From: Dryococelus australis
Lineage: Eukaryota > Arthropoda > Insecta > Phasmatodea > Phasmatidae
Assembly: GCA_029891345.1 (NCBI GenBank)
Contig: CM056995.1
Location: forward strand, 211,557,047 to 211,621,046
Direction of reading: 5' to 3'
DNA: 64,000 nt
The position numbers were made by a program, and so were the translations under genes. The notes beneath the pieces were generated by a model, which saw only the letters and a program-made list of their open reading frames with translations, ran no database searches and was not told the origin of the DNA. Position 1 is the stretch's first letter; the number at the start of each line of letters is the position of its first letter. Positions 35,128 through 44,559 of the stretch are shown here, piece by piece.

Positions 35128-36412
35128 GAAAAATAATATTCGCCTGTTTCATGGAGAGCTGCTGTGTGAAGGTTATAATTTTGCAAGATTTTGATGAAAT
35201 TGAGTGATTTAAATTAACAAATGAGTGATATTTTTCTTTTTCTTAAAAATGGGCTAACATGTGTCCTTTATATATACTAAAATATCACACGTGGACTAAG
35301 CCATTTAGTGGAGGGGCGCTACAGTCTCCGCCATTAATGAATTCTGTCGTTTAATATGCTCTATTTTACCTGATTCGTTCTCCAGATTGGCCGGCAATGA
35401 CAGTGCTGTCCCTGGCGTAATACATCCTGCTCCAAAGTCGGCATCATCTCATTTGTGCTGTTGCTTATTTAGGCGGGAAAAACGTGCAGATGTTTTTATC
35501 TAGTTCGCGGAAACACTTGTTAGTCGGGAATTATCCTGTGTGCTGGAAGCTTGTTTTTTTTTGTGCCGTTTTTTCCAACTGGCGGTTTTTCTTTGCAGGG
35601 CAACTTGTTTCTCCGTCAACATCACAGTTGCAACATAGTTGTTCCCAGCTCAGTGGTCATTTTACCTTATCATGTATTATGGTTGCAGACTTTATGATTT
35701 GGTTGAGTCTTAATCTAATATTTTTATATGACAAACCTTTATTCAAAAATTACTAAAATTAATTTTTAAGGATTTTTCTGCGCTTACTTAATTCAGAGTG
35801 TTTTTCGACTTGCTGGAAATTTTCCTTCGATATAGTTTGGCAATGGGAACACAAAATGTATACAACGTTCTAACATTTAGTTTTAATAACTTTTCTGTCA
35901 AAGCGCATGAGTGTTTTTCCTTACATTGTGTTTGTGTGAATTAATTCATTTCGGATCGTAGTGTGACTTTGTGAAGCAAGGACTGCAAAACTTGTGACGG
36001 ATTGTTGCAGCATACATAGAACTAGGTGTTGTGTCTCATTGCCTCCTCAATGTAGATGATGAAATTGAAAATGCCCGAGACCCTCCCCAATATGTTCGAA
36101 AGAGGTTGGATTTACTTCAGTGAAAACGGTTCTCACAGTTAAAACATTTTTTTAATATAACATTTCAAAGATTTACAGCTTTTCCCCAAATTGAAAAGAG
36201 TAGTATCAACAATATCACTTGGTTAAAATATTACCTTTTCCCACAATAAATGCAAAAGTTATATTAAATGAACAATAGTAATAAAGATTAGATATCTTTT
36301 TTAATGGCAGCAAGCCTTCCTCTTTTTTTTAGTTACCTTAGCAACAGCAGTTCGTCCCTATAATGGAATACTGATGTGTCTCCCCACTCCAGGGCGAGGC
36401 CTCAGTATTTAA
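35128..36412. other. Unassigned
   Basis: No recognised gene or repeat. Confidence 0.5.
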
Positions 36413-36902
36413 ACAGAGTGTCCCAGCGTTCACCTACCATTGTGAAACACGTGCAGTATGATCAAATAGAGACAATATTTATCGACGTTACAGAAAACTG
36501 AAAGATACATGTCTGCCATCTGTGATAACACAGCTGCCCTTACATGGTTGATGTTCTCCTATGTCCGCACAGATTTCACACTATCACCCGGTATCTTGTC
36601 TGCAACATATGCTGCAGCGCGAAACTCAATCAACCAGTCCGTGATGGTGTGACGTTCGGGTACCCTCCCGCGTCTGCCAATATTGAAATGTTGTCTAAAC
36701 AATCGCTGTGATGACAACAGAATCGGCATGTTTGACATACGCTTCCACCGTGAACGCGTGGTGTGCAGGTGACTACTACCCCATGCTTACTGACAATGGC
36801 ATCACTCGCCGGACAGGTCTGGACGTGTCACGCCATCCTGACCCTAGGTACACACGAGTACTATGCGCGTCAAATTGGTAGGTTAACGCTGGGGCATCCT
36901 GT
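36413..36902 (-). mobile_element. Deleted mariner-like element (~490 bp)
   Basis: The inverted ends ACAGAGTGTCCCAGCGTT at the left and AACGCTGGGGCATCCTGT at the right bracket only an N-terminal transposase fragment. TA follows the right end. It is an internal-deletion derivative, parallel to 4781-5362 but of another family. Confidence 0.7.
36455..36840 (-). pseudogene. Mariner-like transposase N-terminus, broken
   Basis: Minus-strand frames read AFTVEAYVKHADSVVIT, LFRQHFNIGRRGRVPERHTIT-like words, WLIEFRAAAYVADKIPG and SVKSVRT followed by a stop and ENINHVRAAV. This is the two-helix-turn-helix head of DUF4817-type transposases. One frameshift and a stop are present and the catalytic domain is absent. 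Confidence 0.75.
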
Positions 36903-37372
36903 ACTTTATTCTACAGCTTCGAGAAGGTTAAGAAATATTCTTCGTCCGGAAGTTCCCCGGTGGTGCGTCGCTGGTTGGGCGGCGTCACGTCGTCATGGTG
37001 ACGGTCAGCGGTAGGGGTGGTGGCCGGCGAGGTTTTGCAGGCGACCGCGCAGCACGCAGCCCGCACTTGTCGACCAGCAGTCATGCCAGCTGGACGTGAG
37101 GCGAGTTGGTCAGTCGAACGGTCCCCGACGCACCAAAGGTAAGCCGTACCCACGGCCCACTTTTGTAGAAAACTCCATTTCGAGGCTCCGTAGACTTTTC
37201 TTCAATACAACCCAACATACTTTGATATTACAAAACTTTTACGTGATATTTGTGATTGTAGTCAGGAGATTTAATATTTGCTTGGTCTGGAGTCGGCCGC
37301 CGCTAGTTTCGGGGATCTTGATCCATATGGAAGGTAATGGATTAGAATTCTGCCTCGGGCACAGCTTTAAAT
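36903..37372. other. Unassigned flank of element A
   Basis: GC-rich at 36.95-37.14 kb with no family recognised. It ends with AACGTT, the left target duplication of element A. Confidence 0.5.
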
Positions 37373-37378
37373 AACGTT

Positions 37379-38018
37379 AGTAGTATAAAATAAATGGTTC
37401 TGGCACAACAGGCTGCAGGCGGAGGACTGGAGGACTGCAATTAGCATATCAAGGCCCCGCCGAATTTCCCTTTTTCCCCTCTTTTTCCCGTCCAAAATGT
37501 CCGATTTCACGTACAAAAACTGCATTTTTCCCCCATTTTTCTCTCAACATTTTACGAGTTTCCCTCTCTTCATCAGAGGCCATCTTGGCAACCAGTGCCA
37601 GAAAGTGCATTTGCTCTATTTCACACATTGTGACCGAGGTTCGCTCCTTGTGGCTGATTCGGTCAGAGCTTCTCTCAAATTCGGAGATTCTCAAATTCCT
37701 ATCATTCCCGGCGGCCATCTTTGTATTGATGACCTATGTCTATCCAGGACAAATGGCGATCAGCTGAAGATGTCGACCATTTTGGCGGTCAGCGCCTCGT
37801 CGGCGGTGGGACATCAAGGCGTTACAAACGATCAATTTCGGATCTTGTGTAACACTGCCTCCCCCTGAAGTCTGTGTGTGTGCATAACACTTGTAAGCAT
37901 AGTTGGCTATAATTTCTGAACCTTTTCAGGTATAGTTGTCAAATTCTGAACATAGGCATTCACCCCGACCAGGAGAAGGGTCGCGGGGTCAAACGTGCCC
38001 CATGTCAACCAATCCAAA
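37379..38018 (+). repeat. Element A left terminal inverted repeat
   Basis: Matches 53187-53809 in inverse. Landmarks from outside in: GGACTGGAGGACTGC, TTTCCCTTTTTCCC, GGCGGCCATCTTTG, GACATCAAGGCGTTACAAACG, then the first unit of the 116-bp satellite. Similarity ends at about 38018, where an AT-rich insert begins. The 123-codon frame across it is non-coding in character. Confidence 0.95.
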
Positions 38019-39040
38019 TCTTACATTGGTTGGTTTAGTTTTATTTCCTAGCAACTCTGCAATAGAATATTTGGCTGAAGACATTTTGCTATCAGCTTAC
38101 ATTTAAGAGTACACAATTTTATATACACTTCAAAAACGCAGCAGAAGCGATATTGGTAACAATTGGTAAAATTAGTTAAAAATTTGGAAAATGAAAATGT
38201 ATCTGAAACTGGGTATCTGAAAGCATGGTGCAGTGCTTTTCGTACCTCTATTATGATAATTGTTCATATAATCACTAAAATGTTTCTTACATATGATTGA
38301 ATAATTGTCCTTGCCATTTTTATTAAAAGAAAATAATTTTATAGATTTACTCACATTACATATTTTTGTCGGATAATTATCATGTTGATTTTCATTTAGA
38401 ATATCTATTGCTGTATTGCGTAATTTACTATTTTTATGCTTTTTGAGAACTGTATTATAAACATATTTTCTACATTCGCACATTACTCTCTCTTTTTTTA
38501 ATTCATAACGACTACTAGCATATTCACTATAACATTTGTTACTGATGTTAAATAAAATGTGTAACTTTTGTGTGATAATGTGGTGAAAATCTTTCTATGT
38601 TTAATACTTTGCCACACTTATTCCATTGCTTGCATGTGTTATTATTTTCCATTTCGAGCATATTTTCCATTTTCTTTATTAAGAAAATTATTTTATAAAG
38701 AGAAAATATCTTCAAGTTTCTAGAAAATGAGAAATTTACTTAATTTTTGTATAATTTTGCATGTTTTTACCTTGTACCAAATCCTGTATGTTCATTTTTA
38801 ACGAATTTGAAAAATTTGCTTATTTTTGCATGATTTTGGCCTAAATTTGCATATTTTGGAGACTCGAAAATTGCTACTTCTAGAAACCTAGAACATTGCT
38901 TAATTTTGGCTTAAATTTTCTTGCTTTTGTCTTATATTTGCTTGCTTTTGGGTGAAAACTGCTTGATTTTTAAATAAAATAGAAGGGGTAGTGCAGGATT
39001 GGCATTATACATCTATTGCCAGGCAACCATCTTGGCTGTA
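38019..39040. mobile_element. AT-rich insert in the left end of element A
   Basis: The satellite-bearing terminal repeat breaks off at about 38018, and a further satellite unit resumes at about 39041, so the ~1.0 kb between is probably inserted DNA. It is strongly AT-rich, with imperfect TTTTTGCATRATTTTGG-like repeats at 38.7-38.95 kb. No clear ends or target duplication were found, so the boundaries are approximate. Confidence 0.5.
38172..38680 (-). pseudogene. Small cysteine-rich (zinc-ribbon-like) gene, broken
   Basis: The minus-strand frame at 38172-38483 continues upstream without a stop to about 38555. A second in-frame piece lies beyond a stop, and the total is about 160 residues. Visible features are an N-terminal TCKQW/KCGK pair, then VMCECRKYVYNTVLKKHKNS and ICKKHFSDYMNN. 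The CEC-x-K-x-V...LKKHK pattern resembles small Cys-rich proteins common in large DNA viruses and Polinton-like elements; that resemblance is my judgement, not a search. Base composition is distinct from the rest of element A. Function unknown. Confidence 0.35.
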
Positions 39041-39180
39041 AAATGCTTATCATTATCGTCCCCAGCGATGAGAGGGGTCGCAGGAGCAAGTATACCATTT
39101 TTCGACTTATAGGCATAGTTTGCTGTAAGTTCCGAACTACTTGAGATATAGTTGTCAAATGCATAACACAGGCATCACCT
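39041..39180 (-). repeat. 116-bp satellite, single inverted unit in left arm
   Basis: On the minus strand it carries TAGTTCGGAACTTACAG-like and GTTATGCATTTGACAACT words. It is the left-arm counterpart of the right-arm array at 52150-53310. Confidence 0.75.
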
Positions 39181-39491
39181 AGGTTCTTTCCTTACTAGCA
39201 TGCTACTTCTAAAGTCGCCCTAGGCAAACACCATCTTGCAGCCCCACTGAATCCCAAACATACACGGATCTTCAATGTGTGTACGTACTTCCAGACTGTT
39301 GGTCAGTACCACCGTCCGTGCACTCGTCAGCCGTGTACCGAAACGTCGATGCATGTATGTATATATCTAATGAGATGTCACTCGCAATGAATACACAGTC
39401 ATCGCTATGCAGCCGAGTCCCCACACTTACAACAACACATGCTAGAATGATATGCTTCCTATTACGAAACGAATTATCCCCTACCTTAACT

Positions 39492-39685
39492 GGTGTAGCA
39501 GTGAATACTCGTAGGCCATGAGTGCATCTCGTCGTCGTCGTCGTCGTCGTCGATGTGACTTCGCTTGAAGCGGAGACCACATTGACCGGTCCTGCCTTTC
39601 AGTTCATGTTATATAGCGACCACGTACTACATCCCCACCACCTCCCCCTTGTCATTGTACTTATCGGTATACTATTGAAAGGACA
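39492..39685 (+). repeat. ~190-bp direct repeat upstream of the zinc-finger genes, copy 1
   Basis: Shares with 39918-40095 the ordered words GCAGTGAATA, GCGGAGACCACA, GTCCYGCCT, CACCACCWYCYCCCYTTG and CTTATCGRTATACTATTGAAAGGA-like ends. Copy 1 also contains a (CGT)n run at 39528-39552. This is probably a duplicated 5' regulatory or leader region. Confidence 0.8.
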
Positions 39686-39689
39686 CAAT

Positions 39690-39745
39690 GCATGTGCCCT
39701 GTACCAACCTCGAGGTATCGCAGGTTCGATTCTCGTAGAGAGTGG
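39690..39745 (+). tRNA. tRNA-derived relic with B box
   Basis: GGTATCGCAGGTTCGATTC contains a canonical pol III B box. The upstream part aligns loosely with the tRNA-like sequence of element B at 28455-28530. Arms are poorly paired, so it is not called functional. Confidence 0.25.
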
Positions 39746-39917
39746 TAATATAAGTCAGCATAAAAGCTGACATGTTGTCTACAACAGTGTTAGTAATTAC
39801 AGACAGTCAGTCCCCGACCTCTACTCACGTAGAAGCTCATCACACACACAGACACACACACACAACTCACACACTGCTAATACCATGCAGAAGAGAGGTT
39901 TATTTATACCCTGATTG

Positions 39918-40095
39918 TTGTTGCAGTGAATAACCATAGACCGCGAGCGCATCTTGTTGACGTGATCCTGCTGTAAGCGGAGACCACAATGATAGTCCCG
40001 CCTATCCGTGCACGGTAGATGCCGACCAAATACTGCATCACCACCACCATCTCCCCTTGACAACGTGCTTATCGATATACTATTGAAAGGAAGAA
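39918..40095 (+). repeat. ~190-bp direct repeat, copy 2
   Basis: Second copy of 39492-39685, placed immediately upstream of a TATA-like box and the first zinc-finger remnant. Confidence 0.8.
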
Positions 40096-40099
40096 GAGG

Positions 40100-40106
40100 T
40101 ATAAAT
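40100..40106 (+). promoter_or_regulatory. TATA-like box ahead of the zinc-finger genes
   Basis: TATAAAT directly after the duplicated 5' block and ~100 bases before the first zinc-finger remnant. Weak alone in AT-rich DNA, but the position is consistent with a promoter. Confidence 0.3.
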
Positions 40107-40202
40107 TGCTGCAACAACAGATATTCACACACACAGTCGTGAAACAGTGATTGAGGTGTGTGTGAAGTCAGCAGTGTGGAGTCAGTAGTGTGGAGACAGC
40201 AG

Positions 40203-40505
40203 CGTGGAGTCAGCGTTTGAACACACTGGTACGTGTAAAGGTAATGCACCTTTGCTTGGCACCAGGCAGCATGCATTGTCGCACGACAAGTCTAACCTTC
40301 CTGCTGATTTGACATGTAAACTAACATTTGTTCGTGCGCCCATAATATCATGTAGACCTGCATGGTGTTCCAAACCAGTGTGCGAAGAGTGAACTATGAG
40401 TGCCGCAGAGCAAGAACCAGACAGACTGTCAGGAGTTGTAAATATTAGACCTGCACCACTAACATGTGAAGTGAAAACCACAGATGCTACCCAGGAGCAA
40501 TACGA
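40203..40505 (+). pseudogene. Zinc-finger gene remnant, copy 1 of the 'TGTCKG' block
   Basis: The reading HTGTCKGNAPLLGT, then SNLPADLTC and FVRAPI, matches 43068-43345 (HTGTCKGTIPLLDT, SSLPADSSC, LLRAPI). The H-x3-C end of a finger is kept but its first Cys pair is lost upstream, so this is a truncated duplicate. It is preceded by a GTGTGGAGTCAGCA-type minisatellite (40160-40210), like its counterpart. Confidence 0.7.
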
Positions 40506-40589
40506 TAGTTTTAGTGTAGGGTTGGCCAGCTCAGTTGTCATCTAGACTTCGACAAGTGAACATTGGCTGTGGATAACGTGCTCTTATAC

Positions 40590-41303
40590 ACAGATGGAAC
40601 AGGAAAGTTTTTCATGTCGTTACTGTAAAAAGGTATTTTCTAACAAAAACATCTACAGACAGCATCAAGCTGGGTGTTATCAGAATGCAGGTTGTATTAT
40701 TTTCGGATGTAAAAATTGCAAGTCCCAATTATGTCGCCGAAGTAACTTGAAAAGATCATGCATTATGTAAGGGCCACGCTGCACCAGCATCCAAAAAAAA
40801 AAAATCTGAATGTTGATTGTTATCAGAATGCAGGTTATATTATGTTCGGATGTGAAAAGTGCTAATCTCAATTTTGTCGTCAAAGCGACTTGAAAAGACA
40901 TCTTGCATCGTGCAAGGGCCATGCTGCACTAACTGTCAAGCATCTTCTGAAGATATTACCAGTCCAATGTAAGGGTTCATCTGAGAACAGTTCTTTGACC
41001 TTGCCACGACACCCATGCAAGTATTGTAACAAGATTTTTACATATGCATACGACACAAGGAGACACGCACAAAGTTCATGTAAGAAGAGCACAATCCGTA
41101 TGTCATATCGATGCGATAAGTGTCGAAGAATGAATGTGCATGTTGACGTCTTGAAAAGACATTTGAAACTGTGTAAGTCACAATCAACAGTTCATATATA
41201 CATTGGAAACCTCGTAACAGAAAATATGCAGGGTCTGCTGATAATGAACAACCTCAAAGTTATTCTGCAGCTTCGAAGCCTAATGTTAATGTCGTCTTCC
41301 TGA
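40590..41303 (+). pseudogene. C2HC zinc-finger gene of element A, unit 1
   Basis: It begins MEQESFSCRYCKKVFS. Finger 1 is CRYC...HQAGC. Finger 2 (CKNCKSQLCRRSNLKRS) is damaged and followed by a stop. A 141-bp duplication (40675 onward, repeated at 40816 onward) gives a second finger pair with SDLKRHLASCKG. Two more fingers follow, CKYCNKIFTYAYDTRRH...C and CDKCRRMNVHVDVLKRHLKLC. Spacing is C-x2-C-x12-H-x3/4-C, so the last ligand is Cys rather than His. Stops at the duplication joint make the unit a pseudogene unless spliced. Likely a nucleic-acid-binding protein of the element. It shares a ~1,045-bp repeat with the next unit. Confidence 0.75.
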
Positions 41304-41533
41304 TAGACCCTACTGTTAGCAAATCATCTAGAGATGAGAACAAGTGGGTACTATGACCTTAACGAATAGGAACAACCTGATTTCCCTCACACCACTACTG
41401 CATAGTTTCATCTCTGACCAGCATAATGTAGGTATGAAGTACTGCAACGACACTGCACTGGAGACTTTACAAGTTACAAATAAAAAAATACTTGCTCTCA
41501 AAATGATTCTAATAGTACCCTCGTCAGGTTGCC

Positions 41534-42283
41534 ATGGCAATGTGGTATAAAACAGGTTTTATTAGTGCGGTCAGCTCAGTCACCGTTCAGACCTCGATGA
41601 GAGATTATCAGTTGTGGGTAATGTGTTTATATTCGATGATGGAACAGGAAAGTTATTTGTGGTGCTACTGTACGAATACCTTTTCTACAATAATCAGCTG
41701 CAGAAAACATGAAACCGGTTGTCATCAGAATCCAGAGCATACTATGTCCACATGTGAACAGTGTAAATCACAGTTTGTCCGATATGGCAACCTGAGACAG
41801 CATCCTGCAACCTGTAAGGTTCGCCCTGCACTGCCTGCCAGGCGTAGATTAGCAAATATACATGCGGGCTCATTTACAAATGTTGAGACTAGTTCAATGC
41901 ATCCACCAAGAGATCCATGCAACTATTATGACAAAACATTTATAAGTGCATACAATGCTAGGACACACGAAAATAGTACTTTAGTGAGGAACGCCATTCA
42001 TAGGACATATCAATGTGATAAGTGTCGAAGAAGGTATGTACATGATGCCGATTTACATAGTCATTTGAAACTATGTAAAGTACAGACAACTGATAAACAA
42101 CCACAATATTATTCACCACCTCCAAAGCTTAATGATAATGGATTTTTCCTGAAGCGATCTGGATTCATGGGACTTTTTAAAGATTTGGTTACACCGAATA
42201 TGTCAACTACACCAAACAATGTTTGCTCTTTCCTGACAAGTATGAGTCCTAATATACCAAACCAACTTATCGATGAGGTATAA
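41534..42283 (+). CDS. C2HC zinc-finger protein of element A, unit 2 (intact frame)
   Basis: The longest uninterrupted frame in the window (249 codons). The natural start is probably the later Met in MEQESYLWCYCTNTFS, aligning with unit 1. Fingers: CYCTNTFSTIISCRKHETGC, CEQCKSQFVRYGNLRQH...C, a decayed CNYYDKTF (second Cys replaced by Tyr) with H but no final Cys, and CDKCRRRYVHDADLHSHLKLC. A ~70-residue tail follows, ending LTSMSPNIPNQLIDEV. Three of four fingers keep C-x2-C-x12-H-x3-C. The role is inferred as DNA or RNA binding, perhaps tied to element replication. Its open frame among broken sisters suggests that it is recent or was under constraint. Confidence 0.65.
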   Translation: MAMWYKTGFISAVSSVTVQTSMRDYQLWVMCLYSMMEQESYLWCYCTNTFSTIISCRKHETGCHQNPEHTMSTCEQCKSQFVRYGNLRQHPATCKVRPALPARRRLANIHAGSFTNVETSSMHPPRDPCNYYDKTFISAYNARTHENSTLVRNAIHRTYQCDKCRRRYVHDADLHSHLKLCKVQTTDKQPQYYSPPPKLNDNGFFLKRSGFMGLFKDLVTPNMSTTPNNVCSFLTSMSPNIPNQLIDEV

Positions 42284-42689
42284 CAAAATTGACCTGTCAA
42301 ATATAATATGTGGCTGGACTATATCTATACAAAACCAGAACCTCGCGAAGATGAATATTGTACCAGAACCTTCAAGACTTTTGCTGTAGCTGTGTGCCAT
42401 TGATCTGCAGCAGAACTTGCGATTGTCGATATCATACACAAGATATGTCAAGAGGAAGAAGAAATGGTGGCCAAGGGTTCAGGTTGGACCCTGGCTTCAG
42501 TAAATACTCTAGAGTTGATAACTAGTGGGTACTGCCTACTGCACACGTATACACATACTGATCTCCCCTCACTATGGAGAAGATGACAACATAGCTTCAT
42601 CAACTGTTAGAAGGAGAGGTACAAAATACTTCATCAATAGACATCCACATACAGTTGCTAAACTGTTTTGTACGACATCGGTGCTGTAA

Positions 42690-42826
42690 AGAGTCATCCA
42701 TGAGGAGTCAGCATTAAGGAGTCAGCATTAAGGAGTTAGCATCAAGGAGTCATCTCTGAGGAGTCAGCATCAAGGAGTCATATGTGAGGAGTCAGCATCA
42801 AGTAGTCATCCATGAGGAGTCAGCAC
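42690..42826 (+). repeat. 15-bp minisatellite (GAGTCAGCATCAAG-like)
   Basis: About nine head-to-tail copies of a 15-16 bp unit containing GGAGTCAGCAT or GGAGTCATCC. A related shorter array (GTGTGGAGTCAGCA) precedes the copy-1 block at 40160-40210, so the array and the coding block were duplicated together. Confidence 0.9.
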
Positions 42827-43194
42827 TACATAGCAGTACGTGTTTGTGTTCGCACATATGTTTGAAGAGGATGCACTCGAGTATGCCTATGTGTAAAACT
42901 TCCTACAGCAATCAACAATTACGTGGTAAACAATGTAGTTACTGTGACAAGTTGTTCAGTAAAAGTTGCAATGCTTGCCGCCATGAACAGAGCGACTGTA
43001 CAAAGGCACCAACCTCTAGAATACAAATATGTGATATATATGGTGCAGCATTCGGTAGAGGTGATAATATTAAGAGACATACTGGTACATGTAAAGGTAC
43101 CATACCTTTGCTTGACACTGGAAGGCACGATAAATCCAGTCTTCCTGCCGATTCGTCATGTATATTAATGTTACTTCGAGCACCCATATCATAA
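42784..43194 (+). CDS. C2HC zinc-finger protein of element A, unit 3
   Basis: An open frame whose natural start may be a Met after the minisatellite. It contains CSYCDKLFSKSCNACRHEQSDC (C-x2-C-x12-H-x4-C) and a second finger with Cys-to-Tyr loss (CDIYGAAFGRGDNIKRHTGTC), then KGTIPLLDTGRHDKSSLPAD. Its finger words closely resemble the remnants in element B (NCNAR...HESGC). It is probably the N-terminal part of the gene whose C-terminus is at 43322-43880, separated by stops and a frameshift. Confidence 0.6.
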   Translation: MRSQHQVVIHEESALHSSTCLCSHICLKRMHSSMPMCKTSYSNQQLRGKQCSYCDKLFSKSCNACRHEQSDCTKAPTSRIQICDIYGAAFGRGDNIKRHTGTCKGTIPLLDTGRHDKSSLPADSSCILMLLRAPIS

Positions 43195-43321
43195 ACGTGC
43201 ATGGTCCTCCAAACCAATGTGGTAAGAAGCAACCACGAGTAGTGCAGAGCATAGGGCATACAGATCGTCAGAAGTTGTGAACAACACTCCTGCACAGCTA
43301 TCATGTAAAGCAAAAAACGAA

Positions 43322-43880
43322 GATTCTACCCAGGATGTTGAGAACGACAATGTGACCTCCAAGTCCACTGAGGACGTTAATGGGACCTCCAAGTCAGCTG
43401 AGAACGACACTGTGTCTTCCAAGTGAGAAAGATGATGTGACCTCCAAGTCTGCTCATGATGATGTGACAACATATGCAAAGTGAAAGCGTGGTGCTGAGA
43501 CATACTCAACATGGAGGAAGAACATATATGTTGTCATGTATAATGTGACCCTCAAGTCTGCTGCAAACGGTAATATATCTTCAACATCTACTGAGATCGA
43601 CCATTTGACCTCTAAGTCTATTGGTGATGATATGCCTACATCTGCAAAGCGAAACCATGTTGCTGAGACCTACTCAACTCGGAAAAAGTACATATATTTA
43701 GATATGTATCGTAAACCTTGTGCGAAGAGTGACGTGGAACCTGGCTACTCGAAAGACCCGAATGCCCTAATTGATAGACTACAATGGTTGATTTCATTGC
43801 AGAGAGGTGGGTATCTGTCTGTCATCAGAGAGATAAATTCGATTATCGATGGACTCAGAGATGGAGGCTTTATTGAATGA
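43322..43880 (+). pseudogene. Repeat linker and conserved C-terminal domain of the zinc-finger protein
   Basis: A degenerate ~15-residue repeat (VTSKSTED, GTSKSAEND, VSSK, VTSKSAHDD, LTSKSIGDD) is interrupted by stops near 43425-43480. From 43536 the frame is open for 114 codons and ends at TGA 43878-43880. The last 45 residues, containing NALIDRLQWLISLQRGG and REINSIIDGLRDGGFIE, look like a compact helical domain. I have an impression of similar C-termini on Polinton-associated proteins but cannot confirm it. A polyadenylation signal follows 39 bases later, so this is the 3' end of a transcript. Confidence 0.6.
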
Positions 43881-43918
43881 TATATGTATATGTGTGTGTG
43901 CCATTTGGTTATGTATGT

Positions 43919-43924
43919 AATAAA
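43919..43924 (+). terminator. Polyadenylation signal AATAAA
   Basis: AATAAA 39 bases after the stop of the zinc-finger/linker gene, an ideal position for its mRNA 3' end. Confidence 0.6.
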
Positions 43925-43949
43925 TATAAACATCAACAGTAAATTTGAT

Positions 43950-44460
43950 TTCTTTTTGTTTTAATTCCTACCATGTAAGAAATGTACCTACCATTGTGTG
44001 TTTGCTGGTGTCTTGCTGCGTGCACTTCCTGATGATGATCAACACTTGGTGTGTGTGTGTGTTTATATACAGGTTACCACATCAGGAAACCACAGTGGAC
44101 TGTCTTGTATGCTGGGTTGAAAATGTAATGTCAAATTTACCCCAAGCATAATGTATTTTCCACACAGATACCATTTGCTTACAGCGAGCCTTCAGAGACC
44201 CTTGTTATCGCTGATGATGTTATAGATGGTAAGTCGTTGGTTATGTTGCAGTAGAGTACCCAATCACAGTAGTACCACCGATACCATAGTAACCCATCCT
44301 ACCAATATTCACATATTGCACAAGCGACGAGCACTACATATCACATCAGTCATTGGCTCAAGTCTGCCAGAGCACTTTTGACTGCATATATACACTTATT
44401 TTATGCACATGAAAGCCTTATCTAACATGGGTAATACACCAACAAGGATGCAGGAAAATA
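43950..44460. other. Element A interior, unassigned
   Basis: Non-coding. Contains at 44310-44355 the landmark ACATATTGCACAAGC with CATATCACATCAG, shared with element B. Confidence 0.5.
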
Positions 44461-44463
44461 TTT

Positions 44464-44548
44464 GTCAAGTGTAGGATTCGAACCTATGCTCCCCACACAG
44501 GGATAAGGAGCTTAAATTCATCACCTTAGACCTCTCGGCCAGCCTGAC
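44464..44548 (-). tRNA. tRNA-Leu(UAA)-like sequence
   Basis: 85 bases, the usual length of a tRNA-Leu with a long variable arm. On the minus strand the acceptor start GTCAGGC faces ACTTGAC (six of seven positions pair, counting G-U). The A box is GGCCGAGAGGTCTAAGG and the B box AGGTTCGAATCCT. The anticodon loop TTTAAGC reads TAA (Leu). The anticodon stem and one T-stem pair are imperfect, so it may be a pseudogene or the head of a SINE. It lies inside element A. Confidence 0.5.
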
Positions 44549-44559
44549 AATCTGTATTA

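Noticed and set aside
37449-37868. Open frames across the element A termini, repeated at 53330-53793
   Set aside because: Identical frames occur only because the ends are inverted copies; the sequence is low-complexity and ATGGCGGCC-rich, not protein-like.
39821-40541. 119-151 codon minus-strand frames
   Set aside because: Antisense to the duplicated leader and zinc-finger remnant; they include CA-repeat translation and no family match.
40880-41092. Antisense frames over zinc-finger unit 1
   Set aside because: The plus strand carries the regular Cys/His spacing; the minus frames are shadows.
42690-42826. Possible CRISPR-like regular repeat
   Set aside because: 15-bp head-to-tail units without spacers in a eukaryotic context; a minisatellite.
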